From Phytopseudomonas straminea (lineage in GTDB: Bacteria; Pseudomonadota; Gammaproteobacteria; Pseudomonadales; Pseudomonadaceae): DNA of 64,000 nt. Within the stretch, counting starts at the first letter, position 1, and each line of letters starts with the position of its first letter. The notes under the pieces are model-generated. The model made no database searches and was not told where the DNA came from. It saw nothing but the letters and a program-made list of their open reading frames with translations. This document shows positions 42,799 through 52,593 of the stretch, in pieces. The position numbers and the translations under genes are program-made. The stretch covers positions 38,492 through 102,491 of the forward strand of contig NZ_FOMO01000013.1 in NCBI RefSeq assembly GCF_900112645.1, written 5' to 3'.

Positions 42799-44850
42799 AT
42801 GATGCGTCTTCGCAAGATACTCGGCTGGTGCCTTGCCAGTCTCCTGCTACTGATCGCAGCCCTGATGCTGTTTCTGGTGCTGTTCGACTGGAATCTGCTC
42901 AAGCCCACCATCAATGCACGGGTTTCCGAAGCGCTCAACCGTCCGTTCGCCATCGAGGGCAATCTCGCCGTGCGCTGGCAGCGTGAACCCGACGAGCCGG
43001 GCCTGCGCGCCTGGGTGCCCTGGCCCCACGTGTCTGCCGAGCAGCTTAGCCTGGGCAACCCCGAGTGGGCCAAGGGCGAGCACTTCGTTTATCTTGAGCG
43101 GGTCGAAGCCTGCCTGTCGCCCTTGCCGCTGCTGTGGAAAACCGTGTCGATCCCGCGCATCCAGCTGACCGGCGCCGATGCTGTGCTGGAGCGCCTGGCC
43201 GATGGGCGCGCCAATTGGACTTTCGATCTCGGTGAGCAAGAGCAGCCGGAAGAGGACAGTGCCTCGCCCTGGGTGATGGACATCGGCACCATCGGCTTCG
43301 ACAAGGCGCGGGTCAGCGTCGACGACAAGGTTTCCCAGGCCAGTGTGAACCTGCAGGTCGAGCCGCTCGGCAAGCCGATCGCCTTTGCCGAGATCGTCGG
43401 CAAGGCGGCCAACCAAGTGGAGGAGGGCGCCGCGCAGCCGCAGGATTACGCCTTCGCCTGGCAGGCCAAGGGCCGTTACAAGGGCCAGGCCCTGAGCGGC
43501 AATGGCCGCATCGGCGGTTTGCTGGCCCTGCAGGATGCCCAGGTGCCATTCCCCGTGCAGGCCGATGTACGCGCCGGTACCACGCGGGTGCAGGTAGCCG
43601 GCACCCTGACCGATCCGAAGAACCTGGGCGCCCTGGATCTGCGTCTGCGCCTGTCGGGCGCCAGCCTTGGCAACCTGTACCCGCTGACCGGCGTTACGCT
43701 GCCCGATACGCCGGCCTATTCCACAGACGGGCGACTGGTTGGCCAACTGCAGGATCCGGACGGCCCGCTGTTTCGCTACGAGAAATTCAATGGCCGCATC
43801 GGTGACAGCGACATCCACGGCGATCTCACCTTCGTGGCCCGCAAGCCACGACCGAAGCTCTCCGGGGCGTTGGTGTCCAACCAGTTGCGCTTCGCCGACC
43901 TGGCGCCGCTGATCGGTGCCGATTCCAATGCGGAGAAGAAGGAGCGTGGTGCGGCGAGCGTTCAGCCCGGTAACAAGGTGCTGCCCGTGGAGGAGTTTCG
44001 CACCGAGCGCTGGCGCGACATGGACGCCGACGTCAGTTTCACAGGCAAGCGCATCGTGCACAGCGAGCAACTGCCCTTCACCGACCTGTTCACCCATGTG
44101 GTGCTCGATAACGGCAACCTCAGCCTGGAGCCGTTGCGCTTTGGCGTGGCCGGTGGCCGGCTAGATTCCACGCTGCGCCTGGACGGCAGCGCCACACCGC
44201 TCCGCGCCCAGGCTCAGCTCAGTGCGCGTAATTTTCGCCTGCGCCAGCTGTTCCCCAATGTCGAGGTGATGCAGAGCAGTCTCGGCGCCTTGAATGGCGA
44301 TGCGGCCATCAGCGGCACCGGCAATTCGGTGGCGACCCTGCTGGGCAGCGCCAATGGGCACGTCAAACTGCTGATCAACGATGGCCGGGTCAGCCGTAAC
44401 CTGATGGAAATCGCCGGCTTGAACGTCGGTAACTATCTGGTCGGCCGACTGTTCGGCGATAACGAGGTAGAGATCAACTGCGCGGCCGCCAATCTCGATA
44501 TCAAGCAGGGCGTGATGCGCCCGCAATTGATGGTGATCGACACCGAGAATGCGCTGATCGGCGTGGACGGCACGGTGAACTTCGGCAACGAGCAACTCGA
44601 CCTGACCATTACCCCCGAGTCCAAGGGCCTGCGGATCTTCTCGTTGCGGTCGCCACTGTACGTACGCGGCACCTTCAAGAACCCGAACCCCGGCGTGAAG
44701 GCCGGGCCGCTGGTTTTGCGTGGCGCCGGCATGCTGGCCCTCGGCGCGCTGGTCGCGCCAGCCGCCGGCCTGGTGGCGCTGGTCGCCCCCAGTGGCGATC
44801 AGCCCAATGAGTGCGAACCGCTGCTGCAGCAGATTCGCCAGGGGCGCTAA
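42799..44850 (+). CDS. asmA: AsmA family protein
   Basis: The 683-residue AsmA-like protein has one N-terminal transmembrane helix (KILGWCLASLLLLIAALMLFLVLFDW), then a long periplasmic region with the NAR-VSEALNRPFAIEGNLAVRW opening typical of AsmA and repeated beta-rich segments, ending in a C-terminal LDLTITPESKGLRIFSLRSPLYVRGTFKNPNPGVKAGPLVLRG block. AsmA proteins are bridge-like phospholipid-transport proteins. Start 42799 has AAGGGG at good spacing. The next codon is also ATG. Confidence 0.88.
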   Translation: MMRLRKILGWCLASLLLLIAALMLFLVLFDWNLLKPTINARVSEALNRPFAIEGNLAVRWQREPDEPGLRAWVPWPHVSAEQLSLGNPEWAKGEHFVYLERVEACLSPLPLLWKTVSIPRIQLTGADAVLERLADGRANWTFDLGEQEQPEEDSASPWVMDIGTIGFDKARVSVDDKVSQASVNLQVEPLGKPIAFAEIVGKAANQVEEGAAQPQDYAFAWQAKGRYKGQALSGNGRIGGLLALQDAQVPFPVQADVRAGTTRVQVAGTLTDPKNLGALDLRLRLSGASLGNLYPLTGVTLPDTPAYSTDGRLVGQLQDPDGPLFRYEKFNGRIGDSDIHGDLTFVARKPRPKLSGALVSNQLRFADLAPLIGADSNAEKKERGAASVQPGNKVLPVEEFRTERWRDMDADVSFTGKRIVHSEQLPFTDLFTHVVLDNGNLSLEPLRFGVAGGRLDSTLRLDGSATPLRAQAQLSARNFRLRQLFPNVEVMQSSLGALNGDAAISGTGNSVATLLGSANGHVKLLINDGRVSRNLMEIAGLNVGNYLVGRLFGDNEVEINCAAANLDIKQGVMRPQLMVIDTENALIGVDGTVNFGNEQLDLTITPESKGLRIFSLRSPLYVRGTFKNPNPGVKAGPLVLRGAGMLALGALVAPAAGLVALVAPSGDQPNECEPLLQQIRQGR

Positions 44851-44857
44851 GGGCTGT

Positions 44858-44889
44858 GCGAAAGACCTCCGGGTGAGGAGGTCTTTCGC
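44858..44889. terminator. Bidirectional terminator between asmA and fruR
   Basis: GCGAAAGACCTCC and GGAGGTCTTTCGC form a perfect 13-bp stem with a GGGTGA loop between two convergent genes. Confidence 0.85.
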
Positions 44890-44895
44890 GCCGAG

Positions 44896-45885
44896 CTAGG
44901 GCTTGAAACGTATCTTCAGGCCCCGCTCGATGGCATCCAGGCCCGGGTGGTAGCTGCCGTCCAGAGCGTCGAGCAGGCGATCGAACACCCGTTCGGCAAT
45001 ACACTCGTGCTGCTGAGATATGGCGTTCACTCGCAGCGGCAGGAAGTCCAGCAGCTGGGCGTCGCCGAAGGTGCCGAGTCGCAGCGTATGAGTGTCCTGC
45101 TCCGGGTGTTCGTGCAGCGCGTCGAGCACGCCCTCGAGCAGCACGTAGGCGGTGGTTACCAGTACATCCGGCAGGCCGCCCTTGGTCAGCAGTTCCTTCA
45201 TTTGCCGGTACCCCCACTGGCGGCTGAACTGCTCGCCGTGGCTGACACTGATCAACCCGTCGAAGCCGGTCAGTGCCTCGCGGAAACCCTGCTCGCGGGC
45301 CTGGCTGATCGGCAATTCCAGCCGGGCGCCGATCAGCGCGGCATGGCGCTGGGCCGGTTGTATCAGGCTGCGGGTCAATTGTTCGCCGGCCTTACAGTCA
45401 TCGCTGACCACCGAATAGAGATGCTCGGGATCCAGGGCGCGGTCGACGGCTATCACCGGCGTGCCGGCGGCGACCAGATGGCGGTAGTCGGGTGCGTCCT
45501 GGGGCAGGCAACTGGCGACGATCAGCGCATCGCAGCGGCGCGAGCGGAACAGTTCGAGGAGCTGGCGTTCGCTGTCTGGCTGGTCATCGGAGCTGGCGAT
45601 CAGCAGCTGATAGCCCGCTGCCCGGGCGCGCTGTTCGAGCAGCTTGGCCAGGCGCGCGTAGCTCGGGTTTTCCAGGTCCGGGAGGATGAAGCCAAGGCAG
45701 CGGCTTTCCCCGCGGCGCAGGCCGGCGGCCTGGGTGTTGGGGCGATAGTCGTGCGCTTCGACGACTTCGAGCACACGCTGCACGGTAGCTGCGCTGATAC
45801 GACGCTTGGCGGCCTGCCCGTTGATCACGTAGCTGGCCGTGGTCACGGAAACGCCGGCCAGGCGGGCGATGTCGGTCAACTTCAA
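44896..45885 (-). CDS. fruR: Fructose operon regulator FruR/Cra (LacI family)
   Basis: The 329-residue LacI-family regulator has the HTH MKLTDIARLAGVSVTTASYVINGQAAKRRISAATVQRVLEVV, in which the hinge fits Cra, and a periplasmic-binding-like effector domain. It is divergent from fruBKA with a 152-bp intergenic region holding a TGAAACGATTCA site. In Pseudomonas, Cra/FruR represses the fru operon and is relieved by fructose 1-phosphate. Confidence 0.93.
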   Translation of the reverse strand: MKLTDIARLAGVSVTTASYVINGQAAKRRISAATVQRVLEVVEAHDYRPNTQAAGLRRGESRCLGFILPDLENPSYARLAKLLEQRARAAGYQLLIASSDDQPDSERQLLELFRSRRCDALIVASCLPQDAPDYRHLVAAGTPVIAVDRALDPEHLYSVVSDDCKAGEQLTRSLIQPAQRHAALIGARLELPISQAREQGFREALTGFDGLISVSHGEQFSRQWGYRQMKELLTKGGLPDVLVTTAYVLLEGVLDALHEHPEQDTHTLRLGTFGDAQLLDFLPLRVNAISQQHECIAERVFDRLLDALDGSYHPGLDAIERGLKIRFKP

Positions 45886-45949
45886 ATGGTCATCTCCTCT
45901 GCCAGGCCTTCAAGGATTACCCATTATCAGGTAACGTGCCAGTGCTAGA

Positions 45950-45961
45950 TGAAACGATTCA
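45950..45961. promoter_or_regulatory. Candidate FruR (Cra) operator upstream of fruB
   Basis: TGAAACGATTCA is a near-palindrome close to the Pseudomonas Cra operator core (TTAAACGTTTCA-like). It lies in the divergent fruR-fruB region, 65 bp from the fruR start and 77 bp before the fruB start. Confidence 0.6.
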
Positions 45962-46037
45962 GCAAACGAGTCGACTAAGCTAACAAGAATGTCCGCCAAG
46001 CCCGCCTGCAGTCGGGCTTGCTCCAGGAGAAAACGTC

Positions 46038-48911
46038 ATGCTCGAACTACACCCTTCGCAAATCCAGATGGGCCGAGAGGCCGTCGACAAGCAGCAGGCG
46101 CTGGCCTTGCTTGCCGAGAATCTGGTCGCCGACGGCCTGGTGGCGGCCGGTTATCTGGATGGTATGCAGGCGCGGGAGCGCCAAGGGTCGACCTATCTGG
46201 GGCAGGGTATCGCCATTCCCCACGGCACCCCGGAAACCCGTGATCAGGTGTTCGAGACCGGCATGCGGCTGATCCAATTTCCTGAGGGTGTGGACTGGGG
46301 TGAAGGCCAGCGGGTTTACCTGGCCATCGCCATTGCCGCACGTTCCGACGAGCACCTGCACCTGCTGCAACTGCTCACTCGTGCGCTCGGCGAGGGCGAC
46401 CTGAGCCAGGCCCTGCGCGAGGCGGTGGATGCCGAGGCGATCCTTGCCTTGCTGCAGGGCGCCGCACCGGAGTTGGCGCTGGATGCACAGCTGGTGAATC
46501 TGAGTGTTCAAGCTGACGACCTCGACGAGCTGACCTGGCAGGGCGCGCGTCTGCTGAAAAAGGCCGGCTGCGCGGGCGCCGGTTACGCGGCCAATCTGGT
46601 GCAGGCCGAGCCGCTGCCTCTGGGCAACGGGCTGTGGTGGCTGAGCAGCGAGCAGGGCGTCGAGCGCCCGGGCCTGGCGTTCGTGACCCCAGCGCAGCCG
46701 CTGCAGCGTGGTGATCAGCCGGTGGCGGGCCTGTTCTGCCTGGCCTGCCTGGGTGAAGGGCATCGTCAGGTACTCGAGCGCCTGTGTGATCTGCTGATTG
46801 CCGGTCAGGGCGACATGCTCACCCAGGCCACCACTAGCCGCAGCGTACTCGAAGCGCTCGGTGCCGAGCTGCCGGCCGACTGGCCAAGCCTGCGCATCAC
46901 CCTGGCCAACGCCCACGGTCTGCACGCACGCCCGGCCAAGACCCTGAGCGAAATCGCCCAGGGCTTTGACGGTGAAGTGCGCGTACGCCTAGCCGATGGC
47001 GCCGAGACCACCGTATCGGCCAAGAGCCTGAGCAAGTTGTTGGCCCTCGGCGCGCGCCGCGGCCAGGTATTGGAGTTCAGTGCCGACCCGGCCATCGCCG
47101 AGCAGGCCTTGCCGGCCATCGAGGCGGCGGTTCGCGCCGGCCTGGGTGAAGACGTCGAGCCGCTGCCCGAACAGGTCGAGAACGCTGCCGAGCCAGTCGC
47201 CGAGTCGCCTACCAAGGAAACCGTCGTCGCTCCGGTAGCCGGTTCGCGTGTGCATGCGGTGGCGGCCTCGCCCGGTATCGCCAGTGGCCCGGCGTTCGTG
47301 CGGCGCATGCCGAAACTGGATTACCCTGAACTTGGCGAGGGTGTGGCGGCTGAGCGTCAGCGTCTGAATGAGGCGCTGCAGCACATCGATGGCGAAATCC
47401 AGCGCCTGGTCGAGCGAAGCGAGGAGGCCAGCATTCGCGAGATTTTCGTCACCCATCAGGCGATGCTCCGCGACCCGGCGCTGCGTGAGGATGTCGACGC
47501 GCGCCTGGCCAACGGTGCCAGCGCCCAGGCCGCCTGGATTGGCGAGATCGAAGCGGCCGCCGCGCAGCAGGAATCCCTGCACGACGCCCTGCTGGCCGAG
47601 CGAGCGGCGGATCTACGTGACGTTGGCCGCCGCGTGCTGGCGCATCTGTGTGGCGTCGAAGCGCCGCAGGAGCCGGTCGAACCCTACATTCTGGTGATGG
47701 GCGAAGTCGGCCCGTCGGATGTCGCCAGCCTGGATCGCCAGCGCGTGGCCGGCATCGTCACCGCCCGCGGCGGGGCGACCGCCCACAGCGCGATCATCGC
47801 CCGTGCCCTGGGGATTCCCTGTGTAGTCGGCGCCGGTGAAAGCCTGTTGTTGCTGGAGCAAAGTACGGCTTTGCTGCTCGACGGCGACCGCGGCCAGTTG
47901 TGGGTGCAGCCGGACCAGGCGACCCTGGACCAGGCCGAGCGTGAGCGGCAGGCCAGCGAGCAGCGTCGCGAGCGAGCCCATGGCGAACGCCTGCAGCCGG
48001 CGCACACCCGCGACGGTCATGCCGTCGAGGTGGCCGTGAACATCGGCGCCAGCGGCGAGGCGGCCGGCGCGGTCGAACTGGGCGCAGAAGCGGTAGGGCT
48101 GCTGCGTACCGAACTGGTGTTCATGAATCATGGCCAGGCGCCGGATGTGGCGACCCAGGAAGCCGAGTACCGCCGCGTGTTCGACGCCCTGCAGGGTCGT
48201 CCGCTGGTGGTACGTACCCTGGATGTCGGCGGTGACAAGCCGCTGCCTTACTGGCCGATGCCCGAAGAGGAAAACCCCTTCCTCGGTGTGCGCGGCATCC
48301 GCCTGATCTTGCAGCGCCCGGACATCATGGAAACCCAGTTGCGTGCACTGTTGCAGGCCGCCGAAGGTCGCCCGCTGCGCATCATGTTCCCGATGGTCGG
48401 CCAGGTCGAAGAGTGGCGTACCGCGCGGGAAATGGTCGACAAGCTGCGCCAGGAGATTCCGCTCAGTGATCTGCAGCTGGGCATCATGATCGAGGTGCCG
48501 TCTGCTGCGCTGCTGGCACCCGTACTGGCCCGCGAGGTGGACTTCTTCAGCATCGGCACCAACGACCTGACCCAGTACACCCTGGCCATCGACCGTGGCC
48601 ATCCGACGCTGTCCGCCCAGGCCGATGGCCTGCATCCTTCGGTACTGCGCCTGATCGGCATGACCGTCGAGGCCGCGCATGCCGAAGGCAAGTGGGTCGG
48701 TGTCTGTGGCGAGCTGGCTGCCGACATGCTCGCCGTACCGCTGCTGGTTGGCCTGGGTGTCGACGAACTGAGCGTGGCGGCGCGCAGCATTCCGCTGGTC
48801 AAGGCGCGGGTGCGCGAGCTGGATCTGCAGCACTGCCAGGCTCAGGCCCGCCAGGCGCTGCTGCTGCCAAGCGCCACCGCGGTGCGCGCGCTGGTCGAGG
48901 AGGCGAAGTAA
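46038..48911 (+). CDS. fruB: Multiphosphoryl transfer protein EIIA(Fru)-HPr-EI
   Basis: The 957-residue fusion carries the whole soluble fructose PTS relay: EIIA(Fru) (1-145, phospho-His62 in IAIPHGTPE), an FPr-type HPr domain (about 285-370, His296 in NAHGLHARPA) and enzyme I (about 395-957, His583 in GGATAHSAIIARALG, with the PEP-binding IMIEVPSAALLA region). Pseudomonas uses this dedicated relay for fructose. It is directly followed by fruK (no gap). Confidence 0.96.
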   Translation: MLELHPSQIQMGREAVDKQQALALLAENLVADGLVAAGYLDGMQARERQGSTYLGQGIAIPHGTPETRDQVFETGMRLIQFPEGVDWGEGQRVYLAIAIAARSDEHLHLLQLLTRALGEGDLSQALREAVDAEAILALLQGAAPELALDAQLVNLSVQADDLDELTWQGARLLKKAGCAGAGYAANLVQAEPLPLGNGLWWLSSEQGVERPGLAFVTPAQPLQRGDQPVAGLFCLACLGEGHRQVLERLCDLLIAGQGDMLTQATTSRSVLEALGAELPADWPSLRITLANAHGLHARPAKTLSEIAQGFDGEVRVRLADGAETTVSAKSLSKLLALGARRGQVLEFSADPAIAEQALPAIEAAVRAGLGEDVEPLPEQVENAAEPVAESPTKETVVAPVAGSRVHAVAASPGIASGPAFVRRMPKLDYPELGEGVAAERQRLNEALQHIDGEIQRLVERSEEASIREIFVTHQAMLRDPALREDVDARLANGASAQAAWIGEIEAAAAQQESLHDALLAERAADLRDVGRRVLAHLCGVEAPQEPVEPYILVMGEVGPSDVASLDRQRVAGIVTARGGATAHSAIIARALGIPCVVGAGESLLLLEQSTALLLDGDRGQLWVQPDQATLDQAERERQASEQRRERAHGERLQPAHTRDGHAVEVAVNIGASGEAAGAVELGAEAVGLLRTELVFMNHGQAPDVATQEAEYRRVFDALQGRPLVVRTLDVGGDKPLPYWPMPEEENPFLGVRGIRLILQRPDIMETQLRALLQAAEGRPLRIMFPMVGQVEEWRTAREMVDKLRQEIPLSDLQLGIMIEVPSAALLAPVLAREVDFFSIGTNDLTQYTLAIDRGHPTLSAQADGLHPSVLRLIGMTVEAAHAEGKWVGVCGELAADMLAVPLLVGLGVDELSVAARSIPLVKARVRELDLQHCQAQARQALLLPSATAVRALVEEAK

Positions 48912-49847
48912 ATGGCGCGAATCCTTACCCTGACCCTCAACCCGGCGCTGGACCTGACCGTCAGCCTCGACACCCTGCAAGCCGGCAACGTCAACCGCAG
49001 CCTGGGCATGACCACTCACGCGGCGGGCAAGGGGCTCAACGTGGCCCAGGTGCTGGCTGACCTTGGCCATAAAGTCACGGTCAGCGGCTTTCTCGGCCAG
49101 GCCAATGCCGCGCCGTTCGAGCAACTGATGCACCGTCGCGGCTTTACCGATGCCTTCGTGCGGGTGCCCGGCGAGACGCGCAGCAACATCAAGCTCGCCG
49201 AGCGCGACGGACGCATCACCGACCTCAACGGGCCGGGCCCCGAGGTGGACGAGGCTCACCAGGCGCAGCTGCTCGCCCAGTTGGATGAGATCGCAGCCGG
49301 CCATGACGCCGTGGTGGTCGCCGGCAGCCTGCCGCGCGGCGTGTCGGTCGAATGGTTCGCCGCATTCTTGCGTCGTCTGACGGCCGCCGGCCTGCCGGTA
49401 GCGCTGGACACCAGCGGAGCGGCGCTGCGTGCCGGTCTGGCGACCAGCCCATGGCTGATCAAGCCCAACGAGGAAGAGCTGGCCGAGGCTTGTGATCTGC
49501 AGCAGGCATCGTCCGAACAACTCGATGCCGCCGTCGGCAAGCTGCGCGCCACCGGGGTCGAGCATGTGCTGCTCTCGCGCGGCTCGCAAGGTGCCGACTG
49601 GTTCGGCCCCCATGGCGTGCTCAATGCCCAGCCGCCGCGTGTCGAGGTGGCCAGCACCGTGGGTGCCGGCGATTCGCTGCTTGCCGCCACCCTGCATGGC
49701 TTGCTCAGTGACTGGCCTGCCGAGCGCACCTTGCGCCTGGCCACTGCTGTCGCTGCCCAGGCAGTCACGCAAATCGGTTTCGGAATTCACGATCGGCAAC
49801 AGCTCGCCCGCCTGGAAGTGGGCGTGACTGTCACGTCGAAACAATAA
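48912..49847 (+). CDS. fruK: 1-phosphofructokinase
   Basis: The 311-residue PfkB-family kinase phosphorylates fructose 1-phosphate to fructose 1,6-bisphosphate. It has TLNPALDLTVSL, AGKGLNVAQVLADLG and the C-terminal STVGAGDSLLAATLHGLL anion-hole/catalytic Asp motif. The ATG immediately follows the fruB stop. It is in the middle of the fru operon. Confidence 0.96.
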   Translation: MARILTLTLNPALDLTVSLDTLQAGNVNRSLGMTTHAAGKGLNVAQVLADLGHKVTVSGFLGQANAAPFEQLMHRRGFTDAFVRVPGETRSNIKLAERDGRITDLNGPGPEVDEAHQAQLLAQLDEIAAGHDAVVVAGSLPRGVSVEWFAAFLRRLTAAGLPVALDTSGAALRAGLATSPWLIKPNEEELAEACDLQQASSEQLDAAVGKLRATGVEHVLLSRGSQGADWFGPHGVLNAQPPRVEVASTVGAGDSLLAATLHGLLSDWPAERTLRLATAVAAQAVTQIGFGIHDRQQLARLEVGVTVTSKQ

Positions 49848-49862
49848 TTAGAGGTCGCTGCA

Positions 49863-51599
49863 ATGAATGTGCTGATCGTTACTGCCTGCCCCAATGGTCA
49901 GGTCACCAGCGTGTTGTGTTCCCGCCTGCTGCAGGCGGCGGCCGAGCGCCTGGGTTGGTCCACTCAGGTCGAAGTGCATGATGCCAAGGCCATTGGCTCG
50001 CCGCTGAGCGCGGCGGCCATCGAGGCGGCGGAGCTGGTACTGGTGGTCAAGACCGGCGAGTTGGATCTGCAGCGCTTCGTCGGCAAGCGCGTGGTGCAGT
50101 CCACGCCGTCCGAAGCACTGGCTGATCCGCAACAGTTCCTGCTGGTCGCTGCCGAGCAGGCGCAGGTACTCGAACAGGTCGCGCCGGTTGCTGCACCCGC
50201 CAACGGTAAGCCGAAACTGGTGGCGATCACCGCCTGCCCGACCGGTGTGGCGCATACTTTCATGGCCGCCGAGGCGCTGCAACAGGCGGCCGAGCAACTG
50301 GGCTACGACCTGAAGGTCGAGACCCGCGGCTCGGTCGGTGCGCGCAATCTGCTCGATGAGGCGAGCATCAAAGCAGCCGACGTGGTGCTGCTGGCCACCG
50401 ATATCGAAGTGGAAACCGACCGCTTCGCCGGCAAGAAAGTCTATCGCTGTGGCACGGGTGTCGCCCTCAAACAGCCGAAGCAGACGCTGCAGAAAGCGCT
50501 GGCCGAAGGCGTGCTGCAGCAGGGCGCAGGACAGGCGCAGAGCGCCGAGAGCGGCAAGCCCGCGACCAGGAGCGGCCCCTACAAGCACCTGCTGACCGGT
50601 GTGTCCTTCATGTTGCCGATGGTGGTGGCGGGCGGTTTGCTGATCGCCCTGTCGTTCGTGTTCGGCATCGAGGCGTTCAAGGAACCTGGCACGCTGCCGG
50701 CCGCGCTGATGAAGATCGGTGGTGACGCCGCCTTCGCACTGATGATTCCGGTACTGGCCGGCTATATCGCCTATTCGATTGCCGACCGTCCTGGCCTGGC
50801 GCCGGGCATGATCGGCGGCATGCTAGCCAGTGCTCTGGGCACTGGTTTTCTGGGCGGCATCATCGCCGGCTTCCTGGCTGGTTACCTGGCGTTGGCGCTG
50901 AATCGCTGGCTGCGCCTGCCACAGAGCATCGAGGCACTGAAGCCGATCCTGCTGATTCCGCTGCTGGCGAGCCTGGTGACCGGTCTGGCGATGATCTATG
51001 TGGTGGGCACGCCCGTAGCCGCGATCATGGCCTCGTTGGAGTCGTTCCTGCAGAACATGGGCACCACCAATGCCATCCTGCTTGGGCTGCTGCTCGGCGG
51101 CATGATGTGCGTGGACCTGGGTGGGCCGATCAACAAGGCAGCCTATGCGTTCTCGGTCGGCCTGCTGGCCTCGCAGAGCTACGCGCCGATGGCCGCGACC
51201 ATGGCTGCCGGCATGGTGCCGCCCATCGGCATGGCCATCGCCACCGTGCTGGCGCGCCGCAAGTTCAGCCAGACCGAGCGTGAGGCCGGCAAGGCCGCTG
51301 GCGTGCTGGGGCTATGCTTCATCTCGGAGGGGGCGATCCCGTTCGCTGCGAAGGATCCGCTGCGTGTGATCCCGGCGAGCATCGCCGGTGGTGCGTTGAC
51401 CGGTGCGCTGTCGATGTACTTCGGCTGCAAGCTGATGGCGCCGCACGGCGGCCTGTTCGTGCTGCTGATCCCCAACGCCATCAACCATGCGTTGCTGTAT
51501 CTGCTGGCGATCGTGGCGGGCAGCCTGGTGACCGGTGTGGTCTACGCGCTGATCAAACGGCCTGAAGTCGAAGCCCTGGCGGTGGCCGCCAAGGCCTGA
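49863..51599 (+). CDS. fruA: PTS fructose-specific EIIBC component
   Basis: The 578-residue protein has two tandem EIIB-like domains: an N-terminal B' domain (1-100, TACPNGQVTS) and a functional EIIB (about 115-210, VAITACPTGVAHTFMAAEALQ with phospho-Cys). A membrane EIIC domain of about nine helices follows from about 240. It imports and phosphorylates fructose. It is last in the operon and followed by a strong terminator. Confidence 0.95.
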   Translation: MNVLIVTACPNGQVTSVLCSRLLQAAAERLGWSTQVEVHDAKAIGSPLSAAAIEAAELVLVVKTGELDLQRFVGKRVVQSTPSEALADPQQFLLVAAEQAQVLEQVAPVAAPANGKPKLVAITACPTGVAHTFMAAEALQQAAEQLGYDLKVETRGSVGARNLLDEASIKAADVVLLATDIEVETDRFAGKKVYRCGTGVALKQPKQTLQKALAEGVLQQGAGQAQSAESGKPATRSGPYKHLLTGVSFMLPMVVAGGLLIALSFVFGIEAFKEPGTLPAALMKIGGDAAFALMIPVLAGYIAYSIADRPGLAPGMIGGMLASALGTGFLGGIIAGFLAGYLALALNRWLRLPQSIEALKPILLIPLLASLVTGLAMIYVVGTPVAAIMASLESFLQNMGTTNAILLGLLLGGMMCVDLGGPINKAAYAFSVGLLASQSYAPMAATMAAGMVPPIGMAIATVLARRKFSQTEREAGKAAGVLGLCFISEGAIPFAAKDPLRVIPASIAGGALTGALSMYFGCKLMAPHGGLFVLLIPNAINHALLYLLAIVAGSLVTGVVYALIKRPEVEALAVAAKA

Positions 51600-51604
51600 A
51601 AGAG

Positions 51605-51636
51605 AAACGGGGCATCGATCGATGCCCCGTTTTTTT
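51605..51636. terminator. Terminator of fruBKA, shared with vfr
   Basis: A perfect palindrome (AAACGGGGCATCGAT / complement) is followed by a seven-T tract. The T-tract overlaps the vfr stop codon (51635-51637), so the two convergent genes share it. Confidence 0.9.
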
Positions 51637-52279
51637 ATCGCGTCCCGAAGACCACCATGGTCTTACCTTTCACGAACACCAGGCCCTGCTCTTCCAGGGA
51701 CTTGAGTACGCGGCCGACCATCTCCCGCGAGCAGCCGACGATACGGCCGATTTCCTGGCGGGTAATCTTGATCTGCATGCCGTCCGGGTGGGTCATGGCA
51801 TCCGGCTGCTTGCACAGGTCGAGCAGGGTGCGCGCTACTCGGCCGGTAACATCCAGGAATGCCAGGTCGCCGACCTTGCGGGTGGTGTTGCGCAGGCGCT
51901 CGGCCATCTGCGAGCCCAGGGCGAACATGATGTCCGGGTCCTGCTGGGTCAGTTCGCGGAACTTGGCATAACTCAGTTCGGCCACTTCGCACTCGGTCTT
52001 GGCGCGAACCCAGGCGCTGCGCTCTTTCTCGGCGCCTTCCTTGCAGAACAGACCCATCTCGCCGAAGAAGTCGCCCGGGTTGAGGTAGGCGATGATCATC
52101 TCGCGGCCGTCATCATCCTCGATGAGGATGGTGACCGAGCCCTTGACGATGAAGTACAGCGTTTCGCTGCGGTCACCGGCATAGATGATGGTGCTCTTGG
52201 CCGTGTAGCGACGGCGATGGCAGTGGGACAGCAGCTTGTCGAAGTTTTTGACCTTGGGCGTAAGCGTGATAGCGACCAT
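51635..52279 (-). CDS. vfr: cAMP-responsive regulator Vfr (CRP family)
   Basis: The 214-residue regulator is close to P. aeruginosa Vfr: HCHRRRYTAKSTIIYAGDRSETLYFIVKGSVTILIEDDDGREMIIAYLNPGDFFGE (cAMP site), and a near-identical C-terminal HTH (ITRQEIGRIVGCSREMVGRVLKSLEEQGLVFVKGKTMVVFGTR). The ATG at 52279 gives the usual 214-residue length. The open frame 45 codons further upstream is not conserved. It is a global regulator of virulence and type IV pili in P. aeruginosa. Confidence 0.95.
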   Translation of the reverse strand: MVAITLTPKVKNFDKLLSHCHRRRYTAKSTIIYAGDRSETLYFIVKGSVTILIEDDDGREMIIAYLNPGDFFGEMGLFCKEGAEKERSAWVRAKTECEVAELSYAKFRELTQQDPDIMFALGSQMAERLRNTTRKVGDLAFLDVTGRVARTLLDLCKQPDAMTHPDGMQIKITRQEIGRIVGCSREMVGRVLKSLEEQGLVFVKGKTMVVFGTR

Positions 52280-52593
52280 GCCTGAATTCCAATAAATGAA
52301 GAAGGCCTGTGAAAGGCGAAATTCGGTGACGCTGTCCTGCTCCGGGGCAAGGTGGTGCGCTGATAGTGCGGCCCGGATGACTACTTTGTTGTTATCAGTC
52401 AGAAGCGTCGTCATACCTCATGCATCGAATTGTGCCATTAAAACGGCATCATCATCGGTGGCAGCGCCGACCAGTGGTCCGATTTGTGAGGTGTTGCACG
52501 TTACGGTGGGAACTCTAACAGTATCCGTGCCTCGCGGTGCAAATGCCGCGCTGTGATAAGCTGCCGGCCTTTTGCATATGAGGAGCTGCAACG
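52280..52593. other. Divergent region vfr-OsmC
   Basis: This 314-bp stretch has no supported gene. It must contain the vfr and osmC-family promoters. TGTGA-GGTGTT-GCACG at 52485-52500 is a half-matching CRP/Vfr-type site, which would fit known Vfr autoregulation, but the right half is poor. Confidence 0.35.

Noticed and set aside
52280..52414. A 45-residue extension of Vfr
   Set aside because: Vfr proteins begin at MVAIT, which is at 52279. The extension covers the promoter region.
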